NCBI RefSeq assembly: GCF_004801405.1
Contig: NZ_SSOB01000002.1
Coordinates: 124,001 to 188,000, forward strand
DNA: 64,000 bases
DNA from: Cohnella fermenti
GTDB lineage: Bacteria; Bacillota; Bacilli; Paenibacillales; Paenibacillaceae
Direction of reading: 5' to 3'
Position 1 is the first letter of the stretch; each line of letters opens with the position of its first letter. Below, piece by piece: positions 17,275 through 26,612 of the stretch. The position numbers were made by a program, and so were the translations under genes. The notes below the pieces were generated by a model. That model saw nothing but the letters and a program-made list of their open reading frames with translations, did not search any database and had not been told where the DNA came from.

Positions 17275-17822
17275 CGTGCTGACCGCGAACTATCGGAGTC
17301 TGATCGGGACAGCGAGTCTGATTGGTTACCTGCATCATGCTGACCGCGGACTATCGGAGTTTGATCGAGACAGCGAGTCTGATTGGTTACCTGCAGCGTG
17401 CTGACCGCAAACTACTGGAGTCTGATCGGGACAGCGAGTCTGATTGGTTACCTGCATCGTGCTGACCGCGAACTATCGGAGTCTGATCGGGAAAGCGAGC
17501 GTGATTGGTTACCGGCAGCGTGCTGATCGCGAACTATCGGAGTCTGTTCGGACAACGAGCGTGATTGGTTACCTGCATCATGCTGATCGCGAACTATCGG
17601 AGTCTGATCGGAATAACGAGCGTGATTGGTTACCGGCATCATGCTGACCGCGGACTATCGGAGTCTGATCGGGACAGCGAACGTGACTAGTTACCTGCAG
17701 CGTGCTGATCGCAAACTATTGGAGCCAGATCGAGACAGCGAGTGTGACTGGTTACCTGCATCGTGCTGGCCGCGGACTATGGGAGTCTAATCGGGACAGC
17801 GAGTGTAGTTGGTTATCGGCAT
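17275..17822. repeat. Nine tandem copies of a 61-bp repeat
   Basis: Copies start at 17275, 17336, 17397, 17458, 17519, 17579, 17640, 17701 and 17762; all are 61 bp except one of 60 bp. Conserved segments are CGTGCTGACCGCGAACTATC, GGAGTCTGATCGGGACAGCG and TGATTGGTTACCTGCA. The last two copies are the most diverged. A related single unit lies at about 16931-16990, inside the 341-bp duplication. The unit length is not a multiple of three and the whole unit is conserved, so it is neither a coding repeat nor a CRISPR array. Confidence 0.93.
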
Positions 17823-18063
17823 CACATTCGGCGGCCTCATGGTGTTAGGTGCAATGCCTTCTGCGGCGCGTCCCGGCAACGAAGAAACGGAACCTTAGGC
17901 GTCCGAACGACGCCGGCACCCAAGATTCCGCCCATACCCGCTTATCCGCCCATCCTCGTGCGTATCCATTCGCCGCGTCGGCAGAGCGCGTCGAACTCGC
18001 CGCACCGGCGGAACCCGCTGGTCCCGCCGAGCCCGTCGGCCTGCGCTTGGCGGCGGGCTCGAC
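17823..18063. other. Intergenic stretch beyond the aldose epimerase stop
   Basis: About 240 bp after the 61-bp repeats. No gene, terminator or promoter could be supported here. Confidence 0.4.
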
Positions 18064-19074
18064 CTACGCCTGGCGAATGACGTACAAGCGGCTCGTCTCT
18101 TCCCAGAGCTCGCCCTGCTCGAGCCCGATCAGGCCGATGTCCTCGGCCGGGAGATCGACGTTCGGCGCGTTGACCAGGTTGATCTGCGGCTCGGGGCAGA
18201 AGAAGCCTCCGCGCGCCCCGTTGTTCCAGATCATCCACATTCGGTACGCGGTGCCCACGTCGTAGACGAGCTTCGCCCCTGCGCGCGAGTCCGTCAGCTC
18301 CATGTAGTTGCGGCCGTTCTGCGTCTTGGCGGTGTAGTGGTTGTCCATCGACTCGAAGAACGGGGACTGGCCGCCCTCGCGCATCTTCACTTCCCCGTCC
18401 GACAGCGGCTGGAAGCGGCCGGTCGGCAGCATGCGATCGTCCGGCCCCATCTCCCAGCGGTCGCCGATCGTCAGCTTAAACGCGACGTCCGCAGTCTCGC
18501 TGCCCCGCGCGAACGGCGCGTTGATCGCCGTATGGAACGCGAGCAGGCACGGCAGCCGCTTCGGCCCGTCGTTGCGGACGCTCACGCGCTGAAGCAGCCC
18601 CTCTTCGCTCAGCGTGTACTCCAACGTCAGCGTAAAATCAAACGGATAATGAGCATAAACCTCATGCCCCTCCGACACGGACAGCGTCAGCGCGACCCGG
18701 CTCGCCGCCTCGTCCGCTCCGAACCGCTCCACCTTCCACGGAGTCGTATGCGCGAAGCCGTGCAGATGGTTGCCGCGGGCGGTCTCGTTCACCGGCAGTT
18801 GGTACGTCGTGCCCTCCCACGGGAACTTGCCCGCATCGTAGCGGTTCGGCGGGAACAGCACCGGAATGCCGTGCACGCCCGGGTTCCCGCGGAACGCATC
18901 CATCTCCGCCTCTCCCGGTTCCCGCAGGAACGAATAGCCGCGGTCCGTATCGCGGAACGCGATCAGGTTCGCCCCGATTCGCGGAAGAACGGCCGCTTCG
19001 TACGGGCCGGCTTGCAGCCAGATGGCTTGTTCATCATGATAAGTGCCTTCATAAGCGCGAATAGCGTTCGACAT
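18064..19074 (-). CDS. Aldose 1-epimerase family protein
   Basis: A 336-residue soluble enzyme of the galactose-mutarotase fold, which interconverts alpha and beta anomers of free aldoses or related sugar phosphates. Family features are IPVLFPPNRYDAGKF near residue 70, the His-bearing GNHLHGFAH near 101-109, the second His in LLAFHTAINAP, and the C-terminal CPEPQINLVNAPN region where the acidic base usually sits. The start at 19074 has GAGGGGGA 4-5 nt upstream. It lies alone between the repeat region and the divergent marR gene. Its exact substrate is unknown, and no sugar operon is directly attached. Confidence 0.9.
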   Translation of the reverse strand: MSNAIRAYEGTYHDEQAIWLQAGPYEAAVLPRIGANLIAFRDTDRGYSFLREPGEAEMDAFRGNPGVHGIPVLFPPNRYDAGKFPWEGTTYQLPVNETARGNHLHGFAHTTPWKVERFGADEAASRVALTLSVSEGHEVYAHYPFDFTLTLEYTLSEEGLLQRVSVRNDGPKRLPCLLAFHTAINAPFARGSETADVAFKLTIGDRWEMGPDDRMLPTGRFQPLSDGEVKMREGGQSPFFESMDNHYTAKTQNGRNYMELTDSRAGAKLVYDVGTAYRMWMIWNNGARGGFFCPEPQINLVNAPNVDLPAEDIGLIGLEQGELWEETSRLYVIRQA

Positions 19075-19204
19075 AATATCCCCCTCGATTAGGTGAACAA
19101 GTTAACAAATTCAATTCGTGCAACTATTCACTAGCATACCATATTCGGGCCGATTCGCGCACCGCGCAGCGCCCGCCGCGCAAGCTTAAGCGCGATATTT
19201 AGGT

Positions 19205-19252
19205 TTGACAGCTCTGTCGCCTCCTCGTATATTATAGTTAGCCGACTAACTA
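19205..19252 (+). promoter_or_regulatory. Promoter and MarR operator upstream of marR
   Basis: TTGACA (19205-19210) and TATATT (19228-19233) are 17 bp apart. Immediately downstream lies the inverted repeat TAGTTAGCCGACTAACTA (19235-19252), a classic MarR-type site placed to block the start of transcription. Confidence 0.85.
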
Positions 19253-19281
19253 TTTTATTTCGGACAGGAGGCGTCCCTCGA

Positions 19282-19722
19282 TTGAGACCGGAACCGAACC
19301 TCACTCACCTCATGCGCCATGTGCTCAAGAACCACCGTTTCCACGTGGATCGCCTTATTCGGGATTATGATGTTTTCCCCGGGCAGCCTCCTCTGCTTCT
19401 GCGGCTCTCCGACAACGACGGCCTCAGCCAGCGCGAGCTCGCGGACAGCAAGGGCGTGAAGCCCGCCACCCTGACCGTCATGCTGCAGCGAATGGAGAAG
19501 ACCGGCCTGCTTCGCCGCTCCGCCGACGAGAAGGACCAGCGCGTGTCGCGGGTGCACCTCACCGACAAGGGGAGGCGGGCCGCGGAAGCGGTTCGGCAGG
19601 CGATGGACGAAGTGGAGACCCGCTGCTTCGAAGGCTTCCTCCCGGAGGAGAAGCTGCTGCTGCGGCGATTCCTGCTTCACATGCAAGACAACCTGGCGAG
19701 CTGGTCGCCCGACGAATCCTGA
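19282..19722 (+). CDS. MarR family transcriptional regulator
   Basis: A 146-residue winged-helix regulator. It has the MarR layout: helical dimer region, recognition helix (SQRELADSKGVKPATLTVMLQRMEKTGLL), wing with the signature DEKDQRVSRVHLTDKG, and C-terminal dimer helix. The start is a TTG at 19282, supported by AGGAGG 10 nt upstream. One inverted-repeat operator overlaps its promoter and a second lies between its stop and the ABC exporter gene, so it likely represses itself and the exporter and is released by a toxic ligand. The three genes are on one strand with short gaps and form an operon like other drug-inducible BmrCD/LmrCD systems. Confidence 0.93.
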   Translation: MRPEPNLTHLMRHVLKNHRFHVDRLIRDYDVFPGQPPLLLRLSDNDGLSQRELADSKGVKPATLTVMLQRMEKTGLLRRSADEKDQRVSRVHLTDKGRRAAEAVRQAMDEVETRCFEGFLPEEKLLLRRFLLHMQDNLASWSPDES

Positions 19723-19734
19723 TCGGCAAAACAA

Positions 19735-19748
19735 GTTAGCTTACTAAC
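19735..19748 (+). promoter_or_regulatory. Second MarR operator, before the exporter genes
   Basis: GTTAGCTTACTAAC repeats the core of the upstream operator (GTTAG-N4-CTAAC). It lies 12 bp after the marR stop and about 22 bp before the TTG start of the first ABC gene. Confidence 0.75.
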
Positions 19749-19770
19749 CATTACTAAGGAGAAGGTACGC

Positions 19771-21510
19771 TTGATCAAACTGCTCCGTTACTTGAAGCCC
19801 TACCGCGCTGCCGCTCTGGCCGCGCCGCTGCTGATGGTGCTCGAAGTCGTCATGGACCTGATGCAGCCGCACCTGATGGCCAGCATCGTGAACGACGGGG
19901 TCATGCGCGGCAACCTCGGCCACATCGGCATGACAAGCATCTGGATGCTTGTCGCCGCCATCCTCGGCACCGTCGGCGGGATGGGGTGCACCTATTACGC
20001 CATCCGCGCATCCGTCGGGTTCGGCACCGATCTCCGCAACGCGCTGTTCCGCCAAGTTCAGACATTCTCGTTCCGCGAGCTGGATCGTTTTCCCGGCGGT
20101 ACTCTGGTCACTCGGCTGACGAACGACGTCATGCAGGTCCAGATGCTCATCCAGATCTTCCTGCGAATGCTCATCCGCAGCAGCTTCCTGTTCTTCGGAA
20201 GCATCGTGATGGCGCTGCTCATCAGCCCGAAGCTGTCGATCGTGTTCGCCGTCACGCTGCCGCTCATGTTCCTCCTTCTCTACCTGCTGCTCAGCCGCTC
20301 CATTCCGATGTATCGGAACCTTCAAGGGAAGCTTGACCGGGTCAATTCCGTTCTGCAGGAGAACCTGACGGGCATCCGTGTCGTGAAGGCGTTCGTCCGC
20401 GCGACGTTCGAGCGTTCCCGCTTCAAGAAGGCGAACGAGGACAATTACGAGCTGGGGCTGAAGGCCGCCCGCCTGCTGGCCGTGAACAATCCGGCGATGA
20501 CCTTGCTGCTGAACGCCAGCGTCGTCTGCATCCTCTGGATCGGAGGCGCCCAGAGCTGGGAGGGTGCCCTCGAGATCGGGAGCCTGGCCGCCTTCATCAC
20601 CTATGTCATCCAGACCATGAACGCGATGGTATCGCTCGGCAACACCCTCGTCAACATCTCGCGGGCCAAGGCGTCCTCCGACCGGGTCAACGAGCTGCTC
20701 GAAGCTCCTGTATCGATGGAAGAGTCCCCGGTTGAAAATCATCATACGACGCCGGCCCCAGGCCGAGTCGAGTTCCGGAACGTCAGCTTCGGCTATGAGG
20801 AAGGCGGCGAGGAGCCGGTGTTGAAGGACATCGGCTTCGCGATCGAGCCCGGACAGACCGTCGGCATTCTCGGCTCGACCGGCGCGGGGAAGAGCACCCT
20901 TGTCAACCTGATCCCGCGGCTCTACGATCCGACCGAAGGAGCCGTTCTCGTGAACGGCGTCGACGTCAGAGACATTCCGCTCGAAGAGCTGAGGGGCCAG
21001 GTCGGCATCGTCCTGCAGCAGGCGATCCTGTTCAGCGGCACGATCCGCGACAACATTCGGTACGGCAAGCCGGACGCGTCGCAGGAAGAAGTCGAAGCCG
21101 CAGCCCGCGCGGCGGAGGCGCACGACTTCATCGCCGCATTCCCCGAGGGCTACGATACCGTGATCGGCCAGCGCGGCGTGACGCTGTCCGGCGGCCAGAA
21201 GCAGCGCATCTCGATCGCGCGCGCCCTGCTGACCGATCCGGCAGTCCTCATCCTCGACGACAGCACAAGCGCGGTCGATCTGCGCACCGAGGCCCGGATT
21301 CGCTCCGCGCTGAAGGCGCGAATGGCCGGCTGCACCTGCTTCATCATCGCCCAGCGAATCTCTTCCGTCGCCGAAGCCGACCGGATTCTCGTGCTCGAGG
21401 ACGGCCGCATCGTCGCCTCCGGCAGCCATGAAGAGCTGATGGCTTCCAGCGACATCTATCGCGACATCTGCGAATCCCAGCTCGGATTGGAGGAAGCTTC
21501 CCATGTTTAA
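19771..21510 (+). CDS. Heterodimeric ABC multidrug exporter, subunit with degenerate ATPase site
   Basis: A 579-residue fused membrane-ATPase exporter half: six membrane helices (residues 1-310), then the nucleotide-binding domain. Walker A is GSTGAGKST (from Gly 368), the signature is LSGGQKQR, and Walker B is ILILDDSTS, where the usual catalytic Glu is Asp 497. That Glu-to-Asp change marks the degenerate subunit of heterodimeric exporters such as BmrC/BmrD, LmrC/LmrD and TM287/288. The TTG start at 19771 has AAGGAGAAGG upstream. The gene overlaps the next by 8 bp, so the two subunits are translated together. It probably exports drugs or lipid-like compounds; the substrate is unknown. Confidence 0.93.
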   Translation: MIKLLRYLKPYRAAALAAPLLMVLEVVMDLMQPHLMASIVNDGVMRGNLGHIGMTSIWMLVAAILGTVGGMGCTYYAIRASVGFGTDLRNALFRQVQTFSFRELDRFPGGTLVTRLTNDVMQVQMLIQIFLRMLIRSSFLFFGSIVMALLISPKLSIVFAVTLPLMFLLLYLLLSRSIPMYRNLQGKLDRVNSVLQENLTGIRVVKAFVRATFERSRFKKANEDNYELGLKAARLLAVNNPAMTLLLNASVVCILWIGGAQSWEGALEIGSLAAFITYVIQTMNAMVSLGNTLVNISRAKASSDRVNELLEAPVSMEESPVENHHTTPAPGRVEFRNVSFGYEEGGEEPVLKDIGFAIEPGQTVGILGSTGAGKSTLVNLIPRLYDPTEGAVLVNGVDVRDIPLEELRGQVGIVLQQAILFSGTIRDNIRYGKPDASQEEVEAAARAAEAHDFIAAFPEGYDTVIGQRGVTLSGGQKQRISIARALLTDPAVLILDDSTSAVDLRTEARIRSALKARMAGCTCFIIAQRISSVAEADRILVLEDGRIVASGSHEELMASSDIYRDICESQLGLEEASHV

Positions 21511-23404
21511 CGTCAGACCGGCAGCCGGCCCGGGGGCGGGACCAGGCGCGGGACCGGGCGCAGCGCCCGGAGCGGGGCCCGGCGGCGGCCCCGGCCGCGG
21601 AATGCCCGTCCCGAAGCAGCGCGCCCGCGACACGAAGGCAACCCTCGTCCGAATCTGGCGCTACCTGAGCCGCCAGAGAGTCGGCCTTGCCTTCACACTG
21701 CTGTTCGCCGTCGTCGGAACCGGACTGGGGCTGCTCGCCCCGTACCTGCTCGGACGGGCGATCGACCATTACATTCTCGAGCACGACAAGAGCGGCTTGC
21801 TTCGCCTCTGCCTCCTGCTCGGCTCCGCCTACCTCGTCAGCGGACTCGCCTCCTGGCTTCAGGCTCACCTGATGGCCGGCGTCTCCCAACGAACCGTTCG
21901 CGACATGCGCAGGGATCTTTTCGGCCACCTTCAGGACCTCCCGGTGCCGTTCTTCGACCGCACGGCGAAGGGGGACCTGATGAGCCGCGCCACCAACGAC
22001 ATCGAGAACGTCTCGACAACGCTGAACCAGAGCTTCGTGCAGATCGTCGCGAGCGCGATCACGCTGATCGGCTCGCTGACGCTCATGTTCGCGCTCGACA
22101 TCTGGCTCACCCTCGTCTGCCTCATCACCATCCCGCTCGTGTCCTGGGCATCCAAGCAGATCGCTTCCCGTACCCGGAAGCACTTCTCGGAGCAGCAATC
22201 GAGCCTTGGCAAGCTGAACGGCTTCATTGAGGAGACGCTGTCCGGCCAGAAGGCCGTCAAAACGCTGCGGCGAGAGCGAATCGCCGTCTCGCAATTCTCG
22301 GAGATGAACGACGCCTTGAAGTCCGCTTCCGTCAGAGCGCAGACGCTGTCCGGCTACATGGGTCCCGTGATGAACGCCATGGGCCATCTCACCTTTATTC
22401 TGATCGCGGCGGTCGGCGGCTGGATGGCGTTCGAGCAGTGGACGACGGTCGGCGTCATCGTCAGCTTCCTCAACTACTCGAAGCTGTTCAGCGCGCCGAT
22501 CAACGACCTCGCCAACCAATACAACCTGATCCAGGCCGGCATCGCCGGGGCGGAGCGCGTGTTCGAGCTGATGGACGCGGAGAGCGAATACCCTTCGCAT
22601 CCTTCGCATCCGCATCCGTCGCCATCGTCGCAACAATCCGGCAAGACGGTCCATGCCCTGTCGGGGGACGTCGTCTTCGACAACGTCTCGTTCTCGTACC
22701 GGCCCGACAAGCCCGTGCTGCAGGGCGTCAGCTTCCGGGCGAACCCCGGCGACGTCGTCGCCCTCGTCGGCCCGACCGGAGCCGGCAAAACAACGGTCAT
22801 CAACCTGCTCACGCGCTTCTACGACATCGAGCCGGAGCAAGGACGCATCTCCCTCGACGGCGAGGAGATCCGCTCGCTGGACAAAGACAGCCTGCGCAGC
22901 CGGCTCGGCATCGTCCTTCAGGACGCGTACACGTTCTCCGATACGATTCGCGAGAACATCCGTTACGGGCGCCTCGACGCCACGGACGAGGAGGTCGTCG
23001 CCGCCGCGAAGCTTGCCAACGTCCATTCGTTCGTGCGCAAGCTGCCGCACGGCTACGACACGATGCTGACGGCGGACGGCGGCAACCTGAGCCAAGGGCA
23101 GCGCCAGTTGCTCACGATCGCAAGGGCGATCCTCGCGGACCCCGCCATCCTGATCCTCGACGAAGCGACAAGCAGCGTCGACACCCGGACGGAGATCCAT
23201 ATCCAGCAAGCGATGGAGACGCTCATGCGCGGCCGCACGAGCTTCGTCATCGCCCACCGTCTGAACACGATCCGCCATGCCGACCAGATTCTCGTCGTCG
23301 ACGGCGGCCGCATCGTCGAGCGCGGCACGCACGAGGAACTGCTTGCGGCTCGCGGCTTCTACGAGCGGCTCTATCGGACACAATTCGCGGGCGAAGCGAT
23401 CTGA
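21503..23404 (+). CDS. Heterodimeric ABC multidrug exporter, catalytic subunit
   Basis: A 633-residue partner of the preceding gene. Residues about 8-35 are a Gly/Ala/Pro repeat (GPGAGPGAGPG and so on) ahead of the first membrane helix. Six helices and the ATPase domain follow. Walker A is GPTGAGKTT and Walker B is ILILDEATSS with the catalytic Glu at residue 554. The signature is LSQGQRQ, with Gln replacing the second Gly of LSGGQ; this is known in the catalytic subunit of such heterodimers, whose signature belongs to the degenerate site. Together the two genes therefore predict one working and one silent ATP site. A Ser/His/Pro-rich linker (PSHPSHPHPSPSSQQ) precedes the ATPase domain. Confidence 0.93.
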   Translation: MFNVRPAAGPGAGPGAGPGAAPGAGPGGGPGRGMPVPKQRARDTKATLVRIWRYLSRQRVGLAFTLLFAVVGTGLGLLAPYLLGRAIDHYILEHDKSGLLRLCLLLGSAYLVSGLASWLQAHLMAGVSQRTVRDMRRDLFGHLQDLPVPFFDRTAKGDLMSRATNDIENVSTTLNQSFVQIVASAITLIGSLTLMFALDIWLTLVCLITIPLVSWASKQIASRTRKHFSEQQSSLGKLNGFIEETLSGQKAVKTLRRERIAVSQFSEMNDALKSASVRAQTLSGYMGPVMNAMGHLTFILIAAVGGWMAFEQWTTVGVIVSFLNYSKLFSAPINDLANQYNLIQAGIAGAERVFELMDAESEYPSHPSHPHPSPSSQQSGKTVHALSGDVVFDNVSFSYRPDKPVLQGVSFRANPGDVVALVGPTGAGKTTVINLLTRFYDIEPEQGRISLDGEEIRSLDKDSLRSRLGIVLQDAYTFSDTIRENIRYGRLDATDEEVVAAAKLANVHSFVRKLPHGYDTMLTADGGNLSQGQRQLLTIARAILADPAILILDEATSSVDTRTEIHIQQAMETLMRGRTSFVIAHRLNTIRHADQILVVDGGRIVERGTHEELLAARGFYERLYRTQFAGEAI

Positions 23405-23504
23405 ACTTGTCTTGGGCGGGCGAAGAGGACTAGAATAAGTTTTGGAACAGCCGATGCAATCTCGGCGGAATCACTTATTCCCGGAAGGAAGGCGGAACGC
23501 GGTT

Positions 23505-24890
23505 ATGGAATTTCGGACAGAGCACGATACGATGGGAGAAATACAAGTCCCGGCGGAGGCGATGTGGGGAGCGCAGACGGAGCGAAGCCGCCAGCACTTC
23601 CGCATCGGCACGGAGCGCATGCCGCTGGAGCTGATCCGGGCGTTCGCGCTGCTGAAGAAGGCGGCTGCGAGCGCGAACCGCGAGCTGGGCACGCTCGCTC
23701 CGCTGAAGGCGGAAGCGATCATCGCCGCCGCGGAGGAAGTATACGAAGGGCGCTGGGACGAGCACTTCCCGCTTGTCGTCTGGCAGACCGGCAGCGGCAC
23801 CCAGTCGAATATGAACGTCAACGAAGTGCTGGCCCGGCGCGCGACCCAATGGCTGCAGGCGACCGACAGCGAGCTGAAGATCCACCCGAACGATGACGTG
23901 AACCGTTCCCAGAGCTCGAACGACACGTTCCCGACGGCCATGCACATCGCGGGAACTGTCGCCGTGAAGGAGCTGCTGCTGCCGGCTGTCGACGAGTTGA
24001 AGACAACCTTGCGGCAGAAGATGGAGGCGTTCCGGGACATTGTCAAGATCGGGCGCACCCACCTTCAGGATGCGACGCCGCTCTCCCTCGGCCAGGAGAT
24101 CAGCGGCTGGTGGGCGATGCTCGACCGATCGAGCCTCATGATCTTCGAGAGCGTGAAGTCGCTTGCGGAGCTGGCGATCGGCGGCACCGCGGTCGGCACC
24201 GGCATCAATGCCCCCGCCGCCTTCGGCGACAAGGTCGCTGCGGAGTTGAGCGCCTACACGGGCCATGCCTTCGTCTCCTCGTCGAACAAGTTCCACGCGC
24301 TGACGAGCCACGACCAGATGGTGTACGCCCACGGCGCGCTGAAGGCGCTCGCGGCCGATCTGATGAAGATCGCGAACGACGTCCGCTGGCTCGCGAGCGG
24401 ACCGCGCTCCGGCATCGGGGAGATTACGATCCCCGAGAACGAACCGGGCAGCTCGATCATGCCCGGCAAGGTGAACCCGACCCAATGCGAGGCGCTCACG
24501 ATGGTCGCCTGCCAGGTCATGGGCAACGACGCCGTCATCGGCTTCGCCGCCAGCCAGGGCAACTTCGAGCTGAACGTGTTCAAGCCGGTCATCCTGCACA
24601 ACTTCCTGCAGTCGGTCCGCCTGCTGGCCGATGCGATCCGCTCGTTCAACGAGCACTGCGCCGTCGGCATCGAGCCGAACGAGCAGGTGCTGAAGCGCAA
24701 CCTCGAGCAATCGCTTATGCTCGTCACCGCGCTGAACCCGCACATCGGCTACGAGAACGCGGCCAAGATCGCCAAGCTGGCCCACAAGGAAGGGCTCTCC
24801 TTGAAGGAAGCGGCGCTCCGCACCGGTCTGCTCACCAGCGAGCAGTTCGACGCGTACGTTCGGCCCGAGGATATGATCGGCCAAGTCTGA
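23505..24890 (+). CDS. fumC: Class II fumarate hydratase
   Basis: A 461-residue TCA-cycle enzyme that hydrates fumarate to malate. The family signature [13 protein letters not shown] lies near residues 315-326. The substrate-binding segments [24 protein letters not shown] and [16 protein letters not shown] are all present, as is [10 protein letters not shown]. Length and sequence favour FumC over aspartase. ATG 23505 gives the normal family N-terminus ([16 protein letters not shown]), with GGAAGGAAGG upstream; the longer frame from TTG 23442 would add 21 unlikely residues. It starts 100 bp after the exporter operon and may have its own promoter. Confidence 0.96.
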   Translation: MEFRTEHDTMGEIQVPAEAMWGAQTERSRQHFRIGTERMPLELIRAFALLKKAAASANRELGTLAPLKAEAIIAAAEEVYEGRWDEHFPLVVWQTGSGTQSNMNVNEVLARRATQWLQATDSELKIHPNDDVNRSQSSNDTFPTAMHIAGTVAVKELLLPAVDELKTTLRQKMEAFRDIVKIGRTHLQDATPLSLGQEISGWWAMLDRSSLMIFESVKSLAELAIGGTAVGTGINAPAAFGDKVAAELSAYTGHAFVSSSNKFHALTSHDQMVYAHGALKALAADLMKIANDVRWLASGPRSGIGEITIPENEPGSSIMPGKVNPTQCEALTMVACQVMGNDAVIGFAASQGNFELNVFKPVILHNFLQSVRLLADAIRSFNEHCAVGIEPNEQVLKRNLEQSLMLVTALNPHIGYENAAKIAKLAHKEGLSLKEAALRTGLLTSEQFDAYVRPEDMIGQV

Positions 24891-24998
24891 CCGCTGTTCG
24901 TCACCCACAGCCCGCAGCCGGTCGCCGCTTATGAATCCTCCGATTTCTCCCAATACTAGGGAACGAACGATCCCTTTGGGCAAAAGGAGGAGAGCGAT

Positions 24999-25148
24999 AT
25001 GAACAAGGACACGTACCCGTTCGCGGAGCTGCGTCAAGAGGACATCGTGCGAATTCGGCAGCTCGAAGAGAGCCTGGCCGAGTCCACCGGCCATCCGATC
25101 ACGCTGATTGCCTTCGAATCGCCCCGGCCGTCCGCGAATGAGGGCTGA
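24999..25148 (+). CDS. Small hypothetical protein, 49 residues
   Basis: A short frame with a strong RBS (AAAGGAGGAG, 6 nt before the ATG) and a strong terminator right after it. The sequence is hydrophilic and probably helical (FAELRQEDIVRIRQLEESLAE), ending in TGHPITLIAFESP. No signal peptide or membrane segment is present. The spacing of charged and hydrophobic residues suggests a short amphipathic helix plus a strand. No named family is recognised. It lies 108 bp after fumC and may be on the same transcript. Confidence 0.75.
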   Translation: MNKDTYPFAELRQEDIVRIRQLEESLAESTGHPITLIAFESPRPSANEG

Positions 25149-25161
25149 CCGCCACATAAGA

Positions 25162-25200
25162 AGAACCGTCAGAGAGACTCTCTCCTGACGGTTCTTTTTA
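25162..25200 (+). terminator. Rho-independent terminator after the 49-residue gene
   Basis: AGAACCGTCAG (25162-25172) pairs with CTGACGGTTCT (25185-25195), with further AGAG/CTCT pairing inside, followed by TTTTA. Confidence 0.92.
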
Positions 25201-25231
25201 TGCCGCTGCCCTCGGCCCGGCGACTTTCTGC

Positions 25232-25410
25232 GATTTATACGGATTTTCACATTCGTCGGCCCGAATAGGCGGCAATTGCGGCGTTTTATGCGATTTTTGG
25301 CATATATACGAGATTTGGGGCCGAAATTGTCTCCACGAATGTGAATTTCCACATAGAATCGGGCAAAGCGCCCGTTGCCGGGCAGCTCGAATGTGAATGA
25401 TCACATAGAA
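25232..25410. repeat. Cluster of short palindromic repeats, same family as at 16.7 kb
   Basis: Four copies. GGATTTTCACATTC near 25240 is partial. TATGCGATTTTTGGCATA is near 25287. GAATGTGAATTTCCACAT starts at 25337. GAATGTGAATGATCACAT starts at 25389, with the arms intact but a changed loop. The last two also share the trailing AGAATC. They fill the gap between the terminator and the end of the converging GH18 gene. Confidence 0.75.
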
Positions 25411-25427
25411 TCCCGGCCGCCCCGCTC

Positions 25428-26591
25428 TTATTCGCCCAGCCCGGAGGCGATGCCCTCCAGGGAAGCGTCCCCGAGCCCGCCGAGCCGCCAGAGCGCGATG
25501 CCCGCGAGGTTCGCCCCGGAGCTTCTCGCAGCCGCGGCCCAGCCGGCCAGCGTCTCTCCGTCGGCGTACCAGACCTCGTGCTTCGCCCCGTCCTCGCCCG
25601 TATACTCGAAGCGCAGGCTGCCGCTCGCCTCGTCCCTCGTCGGCTGGTCCAGGCTTCGCTCCGCCAGCTCGGCGGCTTCCGCCTCGGTAATTCCCGTCGC
25701 CTTGCCGGCATCGGGGCCGGACAGCAGCCAATCGAAGCCGCCGGACGCCAGCGCGAGATGGCGGGCGCCGGGAAGCTTGGCCATGCGCTTCGCCTGCTCG
25801 CGGATAAAGGCGAGGTCGGCCTTCGGGCCCGGCTCGCTGTGGCTCCCGTAGAGATTGTACGCCATCAGCACGTATTCCGGCCCCTCCGGCCAGCTCAGCT
25901 TCTCGATCGGGGCTCTCGGCTCCAGCACGATCCGAAGCGACTTGCCTCGCTCGACGAGCTTCGCATACAGTTCGTCGATCAGCAGCAGCATGCGCTCCCA
26001 ATCGCCGTCGTCGACCCGCTCGTAGTCGAGCTCCACTCCCCCGACGCCGTAACGCTCGACAGCGGCCATGATCTCCCCGATGTGAGCGCTCCGGCTCGCG
26101 TCGTCCGCCAGCAGCCTCGTCACCAGCTCGGGGTCCTTCTGGCTCTCGGAGCCGTCCGCTCTGACGATGTCGTTCACCAGCGTGAGATCCAGGCGAGGCG
26201 CACCGCCGCCCCCTTCTCCGTACTCTCCGCCGTTGTCCCTATCCTCCTGCTCCAGCCGCTCCCGAATGGCAGGGAAGCCGGCCTCGAAGTCGTCCGTGAA
26301 CAGCAGGCGGTCCGATTCGTCGAAGTACGCCGCGAACGCCTGAAGGCTGTCCAGCCCGGCAACCGACCGGTCCAGATCGCTGAGCCCGGCCTCCCATTGC
26401 CAATCCGCCAGCCAAGCGGACAGCTCCGTCTTCGCCGCCGCTCTGGAGTCGCTTCGCCGCGCTTCGTCTTCTTCGCCTCGCAGCAGCAGCCACGCCGCCA
26501 CTCCCGCGCCGACCAGGACGGCTGCCGCGAGCGCGACGAGTCCATAAGCATTCCTTCTCCCGCTCCTGCTTCCTCCGCCTGCTCTCCGCAT
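25428..26591 (-). CDS. GH18 family (YaaH-like) glycosidase, membrane-anchored
   Basis: A 387-residue protein with one N-terminal membrane segment (residues 16-37) after a basic Arg-rich head, so the catalytic domain is outside. The GH18 barrel is shown by GVGGVELDYERV, whose final Glu matches the family's acid/base; VLMAYNLYG (the Met-x-Tyr strand); and the closing EVWYADGETLAGWAAAA with GIALWRLGG. Such domains cut beta-1,4-GlcNAc polymers or cortex peptidoglycan. It is the last gene of the five-gene polysaccharide operon, 21 bp after the preceding gene. There it could trim or release an N-acetylhexosamine polymer, like the hydrolase half of PgaB. A role in spore cortex lysis is the alternative. 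Confidence 0.85.
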   Translation of the reverse strand: MRRAGGGSRSGRRNAYGLVALAAAVLVGAGVAAWLLLRGEEDEARRSDSRAAAKTELSAWLADWQWEAGLSDLDRSVAGLDSLQAFAAYFDESDRLLFTDDFEAGFPAIRERLEQEDRDNGGEYGEGGGGAPRLDLTLVNDIVRADGSESQKDPELVTRLLADDASRSAHIGEIMAAVERYGVGGVELDYERVDDGDWERMLLLIDELYAKLVERGKSLRIVLEPRAPIEKLSWPEGPEYVLMAYNLYGSHSEPGPKADLAFIREQAKRMAKLPGARHLALASGGFDWLLSGPDAGKATGITEAEAAELAERSLDQPTRDEASGSLRFEYTGEDGAKHEVWYADGETLAGWAAAARSSGANLAGIALWRLGGLGDASLEGIASGLGE

Positions 26592-26612
26592 CCTTCTGCG
26601 CTCCCCCTTCCG

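Noticed and set aside
16580..17343. Small proteins with repeated VKNHIR, VIFHIH or CDFSHI peptides
   Set aside because: These are translations of the palindromic repeats in several frames, with no RBS and no consistent frame.
17275..17822. CRISPR-like regular array
   Set aside because: The whole 61-bp unit is conserved copy to copy, there are no unique spacers, and no cas genes are near.
23442..23504. Longer fumarase start at a TTG
   Set aside because: The family N-terminus begins at ATG 23505, and the upstream residues are unlike fumarases.
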